Made by a program: the position numbers and the translations under genes. DNA of 64,000 nt, from assembly GCA_041492185.1 (NCBI GenBank), contig JBGPWL010000006.1, forward strand, positions 26,477 through 90,476, in the 5' to 3' direction. Positions 1-8,444 of the stretch are shown here, piece after piece. The notes under the pieces were generated by a model. It was not told the DNA's origin. It saw only the letters and a program-made list of their open reading frames with translations, and searched no databases. Source of the DNA: JAOAPY01 sp041492185 (lineage in GTDB: Bacteria; Acidobacteriota; Blastocatellia; Pyrinomonadales; Pyrinomonadaceae). The stretch's first letter is position 1. Every line of letters starts with the position of its first letter.

Positions 1-1093
1 AATCGTCTGACGACGACTCAGTCGCGCGCTGTAAGAAGGAAGTGCCTTGCGCCAGCAGCCGTTGCCGGTCCGGTTCCTTCTTTTCGTCCCGCGCGGCGAG
101 AATTGCGACGGCGCCCGCGTTGTTGTAGACACCAATCAACGGCATATCCGAAGCCAGCGGCACCAGCGACGCGAGCGCGTGACCGAAATCTCCGAGCTTC
201 GCGTAGGCTAATCCTGCATAGAACGCGGCTTCCGCAAAATGCGGATCCTTCTTCTGAAGTTTTGTGAAATACTCCGTCGCTTCTTTCCATTTTGCGTCGA
301 GCAAAAAGAAGCGGCCCAGCTCGAAAGCGGCTTGCGCATAAACCGCGCCGCTGTCTGCTTCTGCGTAAAGCCGCAAAGCATTCTTCAGATAGTTTGCGCG
401 CTTCTCATCTCGCTCGCCGAGTTGGACGGCCTTGACGTATGCTTCGAACGCAAGCGGCGGAATTTTCGTGGCTTCTTGAATGATCTGGTTCCGAGAGTAC
501 GGAAGCGTCGGTTCACGCTGATAAAGAATCTGATAGGCAAGCTGGCCTTGAAGATTTTGCAGCGTCGTCAACGGACCGCCAAAATCAAATTGGCGCGTGG
601 CCCAACTGCCATCCAACTCCTGGCCGAGCGTCCGTCCTTCATTAACCTTGATCACGCGCGCGGTTACCTGCACGTACGCCTCAGCGCTTGATTTGTCCCT
701 GTCTGGTTTTGCTTTTGCGGTCTTCGGGTCCGGCTCCTGGGGCGGGGTGACGGTGTAGGTTCCCAGGACAATCATCGACGCCTTTGCTTCTCTGGCGAGT
801 TTGATCGACGTCGCGCGCGACGGAATCATAGTCTGCGGCAGTCCCACACGCGTATAAGCAAGCGCACGTTCGTTGCTTGAAACAACTAACAACCCGGGTC
901 GGTTCAGCAACTCGGTCAGCGCATCGGCAAAGCTCTCTCCGACCCAGTTGTATTCGGGTCGGTTGGACGTGTTCTCGAAAGACAGGATCATGATGACGTC
1001 GCTGGACTGCGCCAGGACCTTTTGGGCGGACAACATCGAGCACAAAAGTAATCCCACAAAAACAACTAACGATCGAACCGCAGAAACTCGCAT
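1..1093 (-). CDS. Exported TPR protein with FlgO/CsgG-like N-terminal domain (3' end outside window)
   Basis: The reading frame starts at ATG 1093 and stays open to base 1, so about 364 residues are visible and the C-terminus is outside the window. The first ~30 residues form a signal peptide (hydrophobic core VVFVGLLLCSML, AQ-rich cleavage region). Residues ~32-130 resemble the FlgO/CsgG/TolB-N fold that assembles at the outer membrane (an ENTSNRPEYNW segment, then a helix with FADALTELL). The last ~150 visible residues are helix pairs typical of TPR repeats (for example ELGRFFLLDAKWKEATEYF). Periplasmic or outer-membrane location is inferred; the cellular role is unknown. Confidence 0.75.
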   Translation of the reverse strand, partial: MRVSAVRSLVVFVGLLLCSMLSAQKVLAQSSDVIMILSFENTSNRPEYNWVGESFADALTELLNRPGLLVVSSNERALAYTRVGLPQTMIPSRATSIKLAREAKASMIVLGTYTVTPPQEPDPKTAKAKPDRDKSSAEAYVQVTARVIKVNEGRTLGQELDGSWATRQFDFGGPLTTLQNLQGQLAYQILYQREPTLPYSRNQIIQEATKIPPLAFEAYVKAVQLGERDEKRANYLKNALRLYAEADSGAVYAQAAFELGRFFLLDAKWKEATEYFTKLQKKDPHFAEAAFYAGLAYAKLGDFGHALASLVPLASDMPLIGVYNNAGAVAILAARDEKKEPDRQRLLAQGTSFLQRATESSSDD

Positions 1094-1432
1094 TTGATTC
1101 AAAACCTTCCAGAAAAAATCAGAAATGACAGTTTATCGAGCCGACCATAGGATGCCGGGTTGATAACAGGTGTTGGCAGCCCGACGCATTCTTGCTGAAC
1201 TATCGCACCCAACGCGTTGTCAAACCGGAACATCAAGGTGCGTTTCGCATAGTCTCAGTCTCGAGCTGCTAACGAACAGAAGACTTTAGCAGAAAACTCG
1301 ACCGTAGAGAAACGAGGCGTGAGCGCGATTTGGATAGCAATCACGCACGAAATCGAGATTGCTCGTCGTAGAGTCCTAGGAGTTCCGAGCCCTTCCGTGT
1401 CAAGATTGCGCCAGTTTTTTCCTCGAGGTTTC

Positions 1433-4027
1433 ATGGTGAATATGGCATTCCCAGAGGCTTTCACGCACGGTTTTGCTCATCCGTTAGCTACGGTTTGTCG
1501 CACGGGTACTTCGCGTTTTCGGACTGCGGCATTCGCACTCGTCATTATCGTTCTCGGCAGCACTGCGAGATTTCCTCTCGACGCATCATCAGCGCCGATT
1601 TCCTTAACCAGACCTTTCTCATCAACCAACGCGCTTCAGTCGCACCGATTGGCCGCTCCTGGCTCGAAGATCGTATTTGGCAGCGCGCGCAACGGCGGCA
1701 ATCACGATATCTTTGTCATGGACCTCGACGGCAGCAACCAGACGCGGCTCACCACCAGTTTGGCTTATGACGACCAACCCAAGTGGTCGCCTGATGGCAG
1801 CAAGATCGTCTTCATGAGCGGTCGTGACGGCAACTTTGAAATCTACTCAATGAACGCCGATGGCAGCAATCAGACAAGGCTCACGAACAATCCGGCGGCT
1901 GATGGTTTTCCGGCCTGGTCGCCTAACGGAACGAAGATCGCATTCGTCAGTGGCGACCTCAACAATCCCGGTACGTTCGAAATCTTTGTGATGAACGCAG
2001 ACGGCAGCAATCGCACCAGACTCACAAACGATGCTCTGGTAGATGGCGTGCCCGCATGGTCACCCGACAGCTCGAAGATCGTATTCATGAGCGGCACCAC
2101 CAGTGTCTTTGATCCGAATAGCTTTGAAATTTTTGTGATGAATGCGGACGGGAGTAACCGAACACGACTGACCACCAACGCGATCGCTGATGGCCAACCG
2201 TCGTATTCGCCAGATGGGACAAAGATTCTTTTTGCGAGCGGCGACGCAATGAATCCCAACGGCATTGAGATTTTTGTAATGAACGCCAACGGGACGGGCC
2301 GCACGCAGATCACCACCAATTCCGTGACCGATGGATTTCCGGTCTGGTCGCCTGACGGCGCTAAGATAATTTTCGCAAGCGGCAGCGTTAACAATGAAAC
2401 CACAGTTGAGCTTTTCGTGATGAATGCCGATGGCAGCAATCGCACTCAGCTCACGAACAATTCAGTGGTTGACTGGTTTGCCGACTGGCAACCCGTGACG
2501 CCCCCCGCCGCGAACATTCAATTCAGCGCTACGAATTATAATGCCGGCGAAGGTGACGGCAGCGTTACTATCACCGTCAATCGCAGTGGTGATACATCCG
2601 GCACATCAACGGTTGATTTTGCCTCCAGCGATGGCAGTGCGCACCAAACGAGCGATTATGAGGTCGCCAGCGGCACGCTCACGTTCACCGCCGGTCAGAC
2701 GAGCCAGACCTTCAGCTTGCTGTTAGTTGACGATGCATTTGTCGAAGGTAACGAAAATCTTAATCTCACTCTGAGTAATCCGGCGGGCGCGAGTCTTGTC
2801 TCTCCCACCGCGGCCACCGTCACCATCGTCGACAACGACAGCGCGAGTGTCACTTCGCCTGCGGCCAAACAATTCGTCGCCAACATGACGCCGGGGCAAG
2901 TCGTGCCGCCGGTCATTTCAAATGGCATCGGCGGCGGCGTCGTGCAACTCAGTCAGGATGAAGCTAGCGCGAAAGTTTCGCTGATTTTTTCGCGACTTAC
3001 CGGAAGCGAGTTCCTCGCCACCATCCGTGGTCCCGCGCCGCCTGGCGTCAACGGCCCGGTTGTCTTTAATTTGCCGCTCGGCACTCCTGTGACTGATTTC
3101 CCAATCAGTCCAAATGCGCAGCAAGTGGCCGACTTGAAAGCCGGGCAGCACTTTATGAGCGTGCACACCAGCGGGGGTTTTGCAAACGGCGAAATTCGTG
3201 GACAGTTGCAGTGGAATCCGGTAGAGGAAGCCGACTTTTTTGTCAGGCAGGCTTACTCTGATTTCCTGAATCGCACGCCTGACCCGAGTGGGCTATCATT
3301 CTGGATCAGCCAGATAACGCAGTGCCAATCAGACGTGCAATGCCTGCGCACCAAACGCGTCGACGTCTCGAACGCTTTTTATTTTGAGCAGGAGTTTCAG
3401 CAGACGGGCGCTTATGTCGATCGACTTTACCGCGCCGCTTATGGCAACAATCAGCCTTTCCCGAATCCTGATATTTCGAACCTCACTGAGGCGAGGAAGC
3501 TGCCGAGCTACGCCGTGTTCGTGAGCGATCGAGCGCGCGTCGTCGCCGGCGGGAATCTCGCACAACAGCAGCAGGACCTCGCGAACGCTTTTGTTCAGCG
3601 AGCGGAATTCCTGACCAAGTATCCGGCCGCTCTGCCTCTGCCAGATTTTGTAGATGCCGTGCTGGCAACTGTTAAGAACGAACTTGGCGCCGATCTAACT
3701 TCGCAGAAGGCAGCGTTGGTTGCTCTGGGGAGTCGCGGCGCGGTGATGTACCGGCTGGCGGACGACAATCAGACGAATCCGATCGACAATCGCCTGCTGA
3801 TCGATGCGGAATACAATCGCGCTTTTGTGCTGACTCAATATTTCGGCTACCTGCGGCGCGATCCGGACATTGGCGGATTTCTCTTCTGGCTGGGGCAGGT
3901 AAATGCCGGCCCGCTGCGCGATGTGCCCCGGCAGCACGCGATGGTTTGCTCGTTTAGCACTTCGCCGGAATATCAGTTTCGCTTCGGACCAGTTGCCAGC
4001 CGCAACAACACCGAGTGCCCTCAATAA
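1433..4027 (+). CDS. Secreted PD40 propeller / Calx-beta / CHRD / DUF4214 multidomain protein
   Basis: Start ATG 1433 is preferred because GAGG lies 4 nt upstream; an in-frame GTG at 1319 would add 38 residues. An export signal precedes about six TolB-like PD40 repeats (residues ~78-350), each with a WSPDG(S/T)KI core and a (I/L)FVMNADGSN turn. Then come a Calx-beta domain (~361-468, ending TIVDND), a CHRD domain (~479-593, with HTSGGFANGEIRG) and a C-terminal DUF4214 region (~600-864). Calx-beta folds bind calcium in some proteins; CHRD and DUF4214 occur on secreted or surface proteins. The protein is probably extracellular, with unknown ligand. The repeats are similar at DNA level, which suggests expansion by duplication. 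Confidence 0.85.
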   Translation: MVNMAFPEAFTHGFAHPLATVCRTGTSRFRTAAFALVIIVLGSTARFPLDASSAPISLTRPFSSTNALQSHRLAAPGSKIVFGSARNGGNHDIFVMDLDGSNQTRLTTSLAYDDQPKWSPDGSKIVFMSGRDGNFEIYSMNADGSNQTRLTNNPAADGFPAWSPNGTKIAFVSGDLNNPGTFEIFVMNADGSNRTRLTNDALVDGVPAWSPDSSKIVFMSGTTSVFDPNSFEIFVMNADGSNRTRLTTNAIADGQPSYSPDGTKILFASGDAMNPNGIEIFVMNANGTGRTQITTNSVTDGFPVWSPDGAKIIFASGSVNNETTVELFVMNADGSNRTQLTNNSVVDWFADWQPVTPPAANIQFSATNYNAGEGDGSVTITVNRSGDTSGTSTVDFASSDGSAHQTSDYEVASGTLTFTAGQTSQTFSLLLVDDAFVEGNENLNLTLSNPAGASLVSPTAATVTIVDNDSASVTSPAAKQFVANMTPGQVVPPVISNGIGGGVVQLSQDEASAKVSLIFSRLTGSEFLATIRGPAPPGVNGPVVFNLPLGTPVTDFPISPNAQQVADLKAGQHFMSVHTSGGFANGEIRGQLQWNPVEEADFFVRQAYSDFLNRTPDPSGLSFWISQITQCQSDVQCLRTKRVDVSNAFYFEQEFQQTGAYVDRLYRAAYGNNQPFPNPDISNLTEARKLPSYAVFVSDRARVVAGGNLAQQQQDLANAFVQRAEFLTKYPAALPLPDFVDAVLATVKNELGADLTSQKAALVALGSRGAVMYRLADDNQTNPIDNRLLIDAEYNRAFVLTQYFGYLRRDPDIGGFLFWLGQVNAGPLRDVPRQHAMVCSFSTSPEYQFRFGPVASRNNTECPQ

Positions 4028-4063
4028 GCCGGTTCGCGACTACCGGTAGATCGGGAGAAGCCG

Positions 4064-4504
4064 ATGCTTAGTAAACTGCGCACTTTTCGTTGCCCGAATT
4101 GCAACGAGATGATCGATGACAGTAAGCCGCAGTGCCGCTTCTGTTTGGTGCCGCTCGATCCGGCCATCGTGGCGCTCGTGTCGGAAAGATAGGATAAAGC
4201 CAACCAGGCTTGTAGCGATGCGAGTTATCTCAAGACTGCCGCGATCGCGATGTTCGTCTTTCTGGGGCTGAGTTTTATTCCCATCCTCCCGCTTGTGCGC
4301 TTGGGATTTCTAATTACATTTTTTGTGGTCCTGATATTACTGATTCGCTGGCAAGTGAAGTTCGGCAGTCTCTTAACCAGCGACGTCGACTACAAGACTG
4401 CGAAGCAAAGGAAGAACCTCGCATTGATCCTTTGGTTAGCGGCGATACCGTTGGCATTTATCGTCCGGCCCCTGATCGACTTTTTGATCGCGCGATCGCT
4501 ATAG
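4064..4504 (+). pseudogene. Zinc-ribbon plus two-TM membrane protein gene split by an in-frame TAG
   Basis: ATG 4064 opens a frame with a zinc ribbon (CPNC at residues 10-13, CRFC at 24-27) that ends at TAG 4190-4192 after 42 codons. The same frame then runs open to TAG 4502-4504. It encodes NQACSDASYLKTAAIAMFVF, two hydrophobic segments (FLGLSFIPILPLV, then FLITFFVVLILLI), a basic loop, and a final hydrophobic segment. An ATG at 4250 could restart translation as an 84-residue membrane protein without the ribbon. Read through, the 146-codon product matches a plan known in Acidobacteriota: N-terminal zinc ribbon, linker, membrane helices. I infer a nonsense mutation. Function unknown. Confidence 0.7.
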
Positions 4505-4668
4505 CTTTGCTATGCGCGCTTACCTCTCTAATCCCTCAACCACACGGGCGTGATTACTGCTGGCCCTAAACTACTCTATAAGCTCCTGAGGAACGACATC
4601 TTCTCGATTGACTTACTCGTTACCGCGAACATTTCGCAGGCGGGGCAGCCTGCGGTACATTCGTTTCG

Positions 4669-6441
4669 ATGAAGCGCTCAAACTGGAGCTGGCAGGACTG
4701 GTCTGTCGCGGCATTTCTATTTCTCGCGACGGCCGCGGTGGTCGTTTGGCAGAACTCGCGCCTGGGAGTGCTTTGGGACCTCAGTTACATTCTGGAGAAC
4801 GCACACCGTATCTCGCTCGGCGATGTTCCGTATCGCGATTTTCCATTTCCTTACGCACCGCTGACATTTCTGGTTCAAGCATCGATCATCAAACTTACCG
4901 GGCGAGTGTTTTGGCACCACATCGTGTACTGCCCTGTAGCCGGCGGCTTAGCAACAGTACTTACGTGGCGAATCCTCTTGAACCTCTTCACTGGAATTGT
5001 GGAGAAGAACCGGCTGGTCGCGTTGCTCTTGAGCATGCCGATGATCGCGCTCGGCGTTTACTGTGTCTATCCGCACCCCTTTTACGATCCTGATTGCGTG
5101 TTGGTCATTCTCGTTTGCCTGCTTCTGTTCCAGCGTTTGGAGCGACAAAGTTTTCCATCGCTGCTCGCTTTCTTAACTGGCGTCACATTCGTCGTTCCGT
5201 TGTTCGTCAAACAAAACACTGGCCTGGCTTTTCTCGTGAGTATGTTGTTTGGTCTCGTCATGCTGTTGGTGATTGAAGCATGGCACAAGCGGACCGTGCG
5301 CGGACAAGCCTGGCTGATGGGCGGAGTTGTTGCGGGAATGACTGCGGCGTTCTTGCCCATTCATTTCACGGCCGGAGTTAAGAATTATTGGCGCTGGACA
5401 ATTCAATTTGCAGCCGCGCGTCGCACGCCACAGCTCGCCGACATGCTTGCGATCTATCACGACCGCGCGTTGCTCTTGTGGCTTTTAGCTTTTGTCGCCG
5501 GCGTGATCTTGTTGCGGCTGAATCGCCGCGGTGGCCGCTTGCTTGCAATGCTGTCCGCGTGCTTGATGTCGCTGCCGTTTGCCTGGGCGATGATCTATCT
5601 GTTCATCAACAAGGACGCATCCGAACAAGCCGAGCGACTCGTGGCCGTCTGGCCTTTTGTTTTGGTCGTTACTCTTGTCTTCGCGCTTTTATGCGGGCGA
5701 AGGCGCTCGGGCCTCGCTCTGGTCCTGCCGTTCATTTTGATCGGCACGGTGCACGGCGCGTTTCTGTCGCAGCAACTCTGGGGTTCTACCTACGCGCTCT
5801 GGCCGCTGTTGTTTTTGCTCATTGCGAGTACGATCACCGCGCTGATCGATCTACGCGGGAAGAACCAGTTGAGAAATTCGTCCTCCTGGATGATTGTTCC
5901 GCTTGTCACGATTGTGGCCGTATCGTTGTTGATTGCCGGCGGGCATTACATCCGGACTCACGAACGACTTGACTACGCGAATCTATCCGACGGCGACCTC
6001 GCGCGATCGAAACTGCCCGCGCTCAAAGGGCTTTCGCTGCGCGGCTCCTGGATTCCCGACTTTGAAGAGCTGGTGGCTTACGCAGAAAAGGAAATTCCGA
6101 AAGAAGACGGAATACTGATGATTCCCGGCGAGGATCTTTTCTACTACACGACCGGCCGTCATCCGCAATTTCCGGCGCTGATGTTTGACCACACCGTCAA
6201 TCCCTACAGCGACGCAGAAATTTTGGAACTCGCTCGCACGCGAAACATCCGCTGGTTAATAGTAAAGCAGGAGCTGCAACTGGAAGCGGATCAAGTGGAC
6301 CACGACAAAGAGCGCTTGCTGAAAATACTGGAGCAGGACTTCGAGCAAGTCGAAAGCCTGAACAACTACGACATCTATCGACGAAAGTCAGCGAGCGATA
6401 AAGAGGACGATAAGGACGATGATCAGGACTCGAATCATTAA
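4669..6441 (+). CDS. GT-C-type membrane glycosyltransferase-like protein (GT39/ArnT-like)
   Basis: This 590-residue protein has about ten hydrophobic segments, starting with VAAFLFLATAAVVVW at residues ~13-28. The first extracytoplasmic loop carries an acidic stretch (WDLSYILENAHRISLGDVPY) with the Asp placement typical of GT-C transferases that use polyprenyl-phosphate sugars. A soluble C-terminal part (~430-575) follows the last helix, and the tail is very acidic (DKEDDKDDDQD). The family suggests transfer of a sugar from a lipid carrier at the membrane; donor and acceptor cannot be read. A GCAGGC/GCCTGC hairpin lies at 4635-4654 just before the start. No strong Shine-Dalgarno was seen. Confidence 0.7.
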   Translation: MKRSNWSWQDWSVAAFLFLATAAVVVWQNSRLGVLWDLSYILENAHRISLGDVPYRDFPFPYAPLTFLVQASIIKLTGRVFWHHIVYCPVAGGLATVLTWRILLNLFTGIVEKNRLVALLLSMPMIALGVYCVYPHPFYDPDCVLVILVCLLLFQRLERQSFPSLLAFLTGVTFVVPLFVKQNTGLAFLVSMLFGLVMLLVIEAWHKRTVRGQAWLMGGVVAGMTAAFLPIHFTAGVKNYWRWTIQFAAARRTPQLADMLAIYHDRALLLWLLAFVAGVILLRLNRRGGRLLAMLSACLMSLPFAWAMIYLFINKDASEQAERLVAVWPFVLVVTLVFALLCGRRRSGLALVLPFILIGTVHGAFLSQQLWGSTYALWPLLFLLIASTITALIDLRGKNQLRNSSSWMIVPLVTIVAVSLLIAGGHYIRTHERLDYANLSDGDLARSKLPALKGLSLRGSWIPDFEELVAYAEKEIPKEDGILMIPGEDLFYYTTGRHPQFPALMFDHTVNPYSDAEILELARTRNIRWLIVKQELQLEADQVDHDKERLLKILEQDFEQVESLNNYDIYRRKSASDKEDDKDDDQDSNH

Positions 6442-6497
6442 CCCGCTCCAGATCGCCGCCCGGTGGTATCATGAGATAAAGAGAGGGAAATTGCGCA

Positions 6498-6854
6498 ATG
6501 ATTACTGTCGCCAATCGTATCTACGTCAAGCAGGAGTACGCCGACGCCTTCGAGCAAAGGTTCCGCGAGCGCGCCGGGCTGGTGGACAAGATGCCCGGAT
6601 TCATTTCCAATCATGTGTTGCGCCCCGTGAACGACGGCGATCCGTATGTGGTCTTCACGTTCTGGAACAGCCGCCAGGATTTTCTCGATTGGGTGCGCTC
6701 CGACGCGTTTGTAAAAGGACACGCGCAGTCCGGCACACTGCCGAAGGAAGCATTTCCCAGGTCGAATGTCCTGGAGATGCACGAGGTCGTTCAGGATTCT
6801 ACCCGCCCGGATTTAGCACCCGAACCACACGGCGGTTCTTTCAAGATGCACTAG
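6498..6854 (+). CDS. Antibiotic biosynthesis monooxygenase (ABM) domain protein, heme-monooxygenase-like
   Basis: A 118-residue ABM ferredoxin-like fold. It has the opening strand MITVANRIYVKQEYADAFEQ, the helix with LVDKMPGFISNHVLRP, and the strand YVVFTFWNSRQDFLDWV. The MPGF segment and the WxSRxxFxxW segment are typical of the IsdG/HmoB-like branch, whose members oxidise heme or small aromatic substrates. GAGGGAAATTGCGC precedes the ATG. The C-terminus (after ~100) is Pro/His-rich and outside the domain. The next gene starts 29 nt downstream on the same strand, so co-transcription is likely. Substrate unknown. Confidence 0.8.
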   Translation: MITVANRIYVKQEYADAFEQRFRERAGLVDKMPGFISNHVLRPVNDGDPYVVFTFWNSRQDFLDWVRSDAFVKGHAQSGTLPKEAFPRSNVLEMHEVVQDSTRPDLAPEPHGGSFKMH

Positions 6855-6883
6855 TAGCAGAAGCTGACTGAACTCAATCGCAG

Positions 6884-8068
6884 ATGACTATCGAAGTAAC
6901 TAACATCCGCGAAACAACCTACCAGGCTGCGCGGGCGGTGGCCGCAACTATCGAGGCCCACTTTGCCCAACACATCGCCGCGGCGCGCGAGCGCGGCGAG
7001 CAGAAGCTTGCTCCGAATCCCGATCGTGCGGCGATTGAAGCGATTATCGATGCTACCTTCTGGGCCAGCCTGCGGCGCGAAGAGGGACGCTCGCCGAAAA
7101 TTTCGCTGGCCTTCTTTTCCCATGAGCAGGTACCTCGGCCTTTAATCTTTGAGCGGCCACTGCCGCTGACTCCGGATGTACTGACAAAGCTCGGACCTGC
7201 TGTTGAGCGACCGGGAGTTCATCTCGGTGTCGGACGCGCGCATGACGAATCGGCGGGAACTGGTGATGGTGAGTTACTCGTGTGGGGCGCGACGCGCAAG
7301 GTGCCGAGTTTCTGTTTTGTTTTGGAGGTCATCGAACCCGGCCTGTTGGTGATCAAGCATCGGCGCATGGATGGCTTTGGCAAGTTTGCCAACGTCGCCG
7401 TACTCAAAGGCGAAGAAATAAAAATCGTGGACGAGCATGGCGCCAGCCTGCCGGATTGCCCGTCGCTACTCGCGGCGTTACTTCCATTCACTTCGCCCGG
7501 CTCCTGGGACCACAAATTTAATTTGCACGTGCAACTGGCCGCCTCCATGCGCGCTCACGGACATGGCGGCTCGCTCCTGATTGTGCCCACCGGTTCGGAA
7601 GGTTGGCGTCAGTCGATCGTGCATCCGATCCTCTATTCAGTGACGCCTCCGTTCTCAGCTCTCGCAGAGTTGATGCGACAGGAGATCAACGAGGCGAATG
7701 AGAACATGCTGGATGCGGCAGTCCGTCGCGCGGTCGGCACGGTTGCCGGTCTTACTGCGGTCGATGGCGCAACAATAATCAATGATCAGTATGAGGTGCT
7801 GGCGTTCGGCGCGAAGATAAGACGGCCCGAAGGGAGTGCGCCGGTCGAGCAGATGGTGGCGACTGAGCCCGTTGCGGGCGACCGTGCAGTCGTAATCCAT
7901 CCGGCGCAAAACGGCGGCACGCGACACTTGTCAGCGGCGCAGTTCGTACACGATCAACGTGACGCTCTCGCGCTTGTAGCTTCGCAGGATGGTCGCTTCA
8001 CAGTCTTCGCGTGGTCGCCCTGCGAACAGATGGTCCACGCGCATCGTGTGGACACTCTGTTGCTGTAG
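6884..8068 (+). CDS. DACNV sensor domain fused to a DisA-type diadenylate cyclase (DAC) domain
   Basis: The 394-residue protein has an N-terminal ~250-residue region that I assign to the DACNV sensor-type family from its architecture. A DAC-like C-terminal domain (~260-394) follows. DAC signature pieces are visible: DGA at ~292 (TAVDGATIINDQYEVLAFGA) and a GTRH motif at ~344 (NGGTRHLSAAQFV), followed by a LALVASQDGRFTVFAW strand. In DisA/CdaA enzymes, DGA and GTRH(R/K) bind ATP and condense two ATP to c-di-AMP. Here the residue after RH is Leu, so activity is uncertain. It is cytosolic, with no membrane segment. It may be co-transcribed with the ABM gene 29 nt upstream. Confidence 0.75.
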   Translation: MTIEVTNIRETTYQAARAVAATIEAHFAQHIAAARERGEQKLAPNPDRAAIEAIIDATFWASLRREEGRSPKISLAFFSHEQVPRPLIFERPLPLTPDVLTKLGPAVERPGVHLGVGRAHDESAGTGDGELLVWGATRKVPSFCFVLEVIEPGLLVIKHRRMDGFGKFANVAVLKGEEIKIVDEHGASLPDCPSLLAALLPFTSPGSWDHKFNLHVQLAASMRAHGHGGSLLIVPTGSEGWRQSIVHPILYSVTPPFSALAELMRQEINEANENMLDAAVRRAVGTVAGLTAVDGATIINDQYEVLAFGAKIRRPEGSAPVEQMVATEPVAGDRAVVIHPAQNGGTRHLSAAQFVHDQRDALALVASQDGRFTVFAWSPCEQMVHAHRVDTLLL

Positions 8069-8149
8069 GCTACCCTTAGTCGTCGCTAGGTCCCACTCTA
8101 ACTGGCATTCACTTTAGTACGAGACGAGGCCGAAATGAGTATTCTTGAT

Positions 8150-8345
8150 TGTTCCGAGGCTCGAAGAGCCGACATTCAACAGCCACGTCCGTAAGGGCGT
8201 GGTTCCTGGGCACCAAATGAATCTGAGCGCCGAAGGTGCGGCACCAGGGTGTCGGCCCTTCGGGCCTCAACATTTGTTTGAATTGTTTTCCCCGTCCTCA
8301 CGGACGGGGCTATTGACTGACGGTCCCTCGGACCTCAAAGACCGG
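8150..8345. repeat. Chain of small hairpins in the 376-bp gap before ettA
   Basis: Several short inverted repeats follow one another: CCACG/CGTGG at ~8182-8201, GGCCC-ttc-GGGCC near 8255-8265, CCCCGTC/GACGGGG near 8290-8310, and GGTCC-ctc-GGACC near 8322-8334. The gap 8069-8444 has no convincing coding frame. At ~8376-8410 it carries a CTGCGAAATCTGTGTAATCTGTGG word repeat in degenerate form (shown split: CTGCGAAATC, TGTGTAATCTGTGG). Similar chains occur at 31823-31987 and 42127-42233. Likely a non-coding REP-like element. Confidence 0.5.
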
Positions 8346-8444
8346 ACGTACTCAATGCGTTCTTGCGCTTTTTCCTTCTCTGCGAAATCTGTGTAATCTG
8401 TGGATGAATTAACCGCCCGCTACCGCAGGCGGTTCTGATATTTC

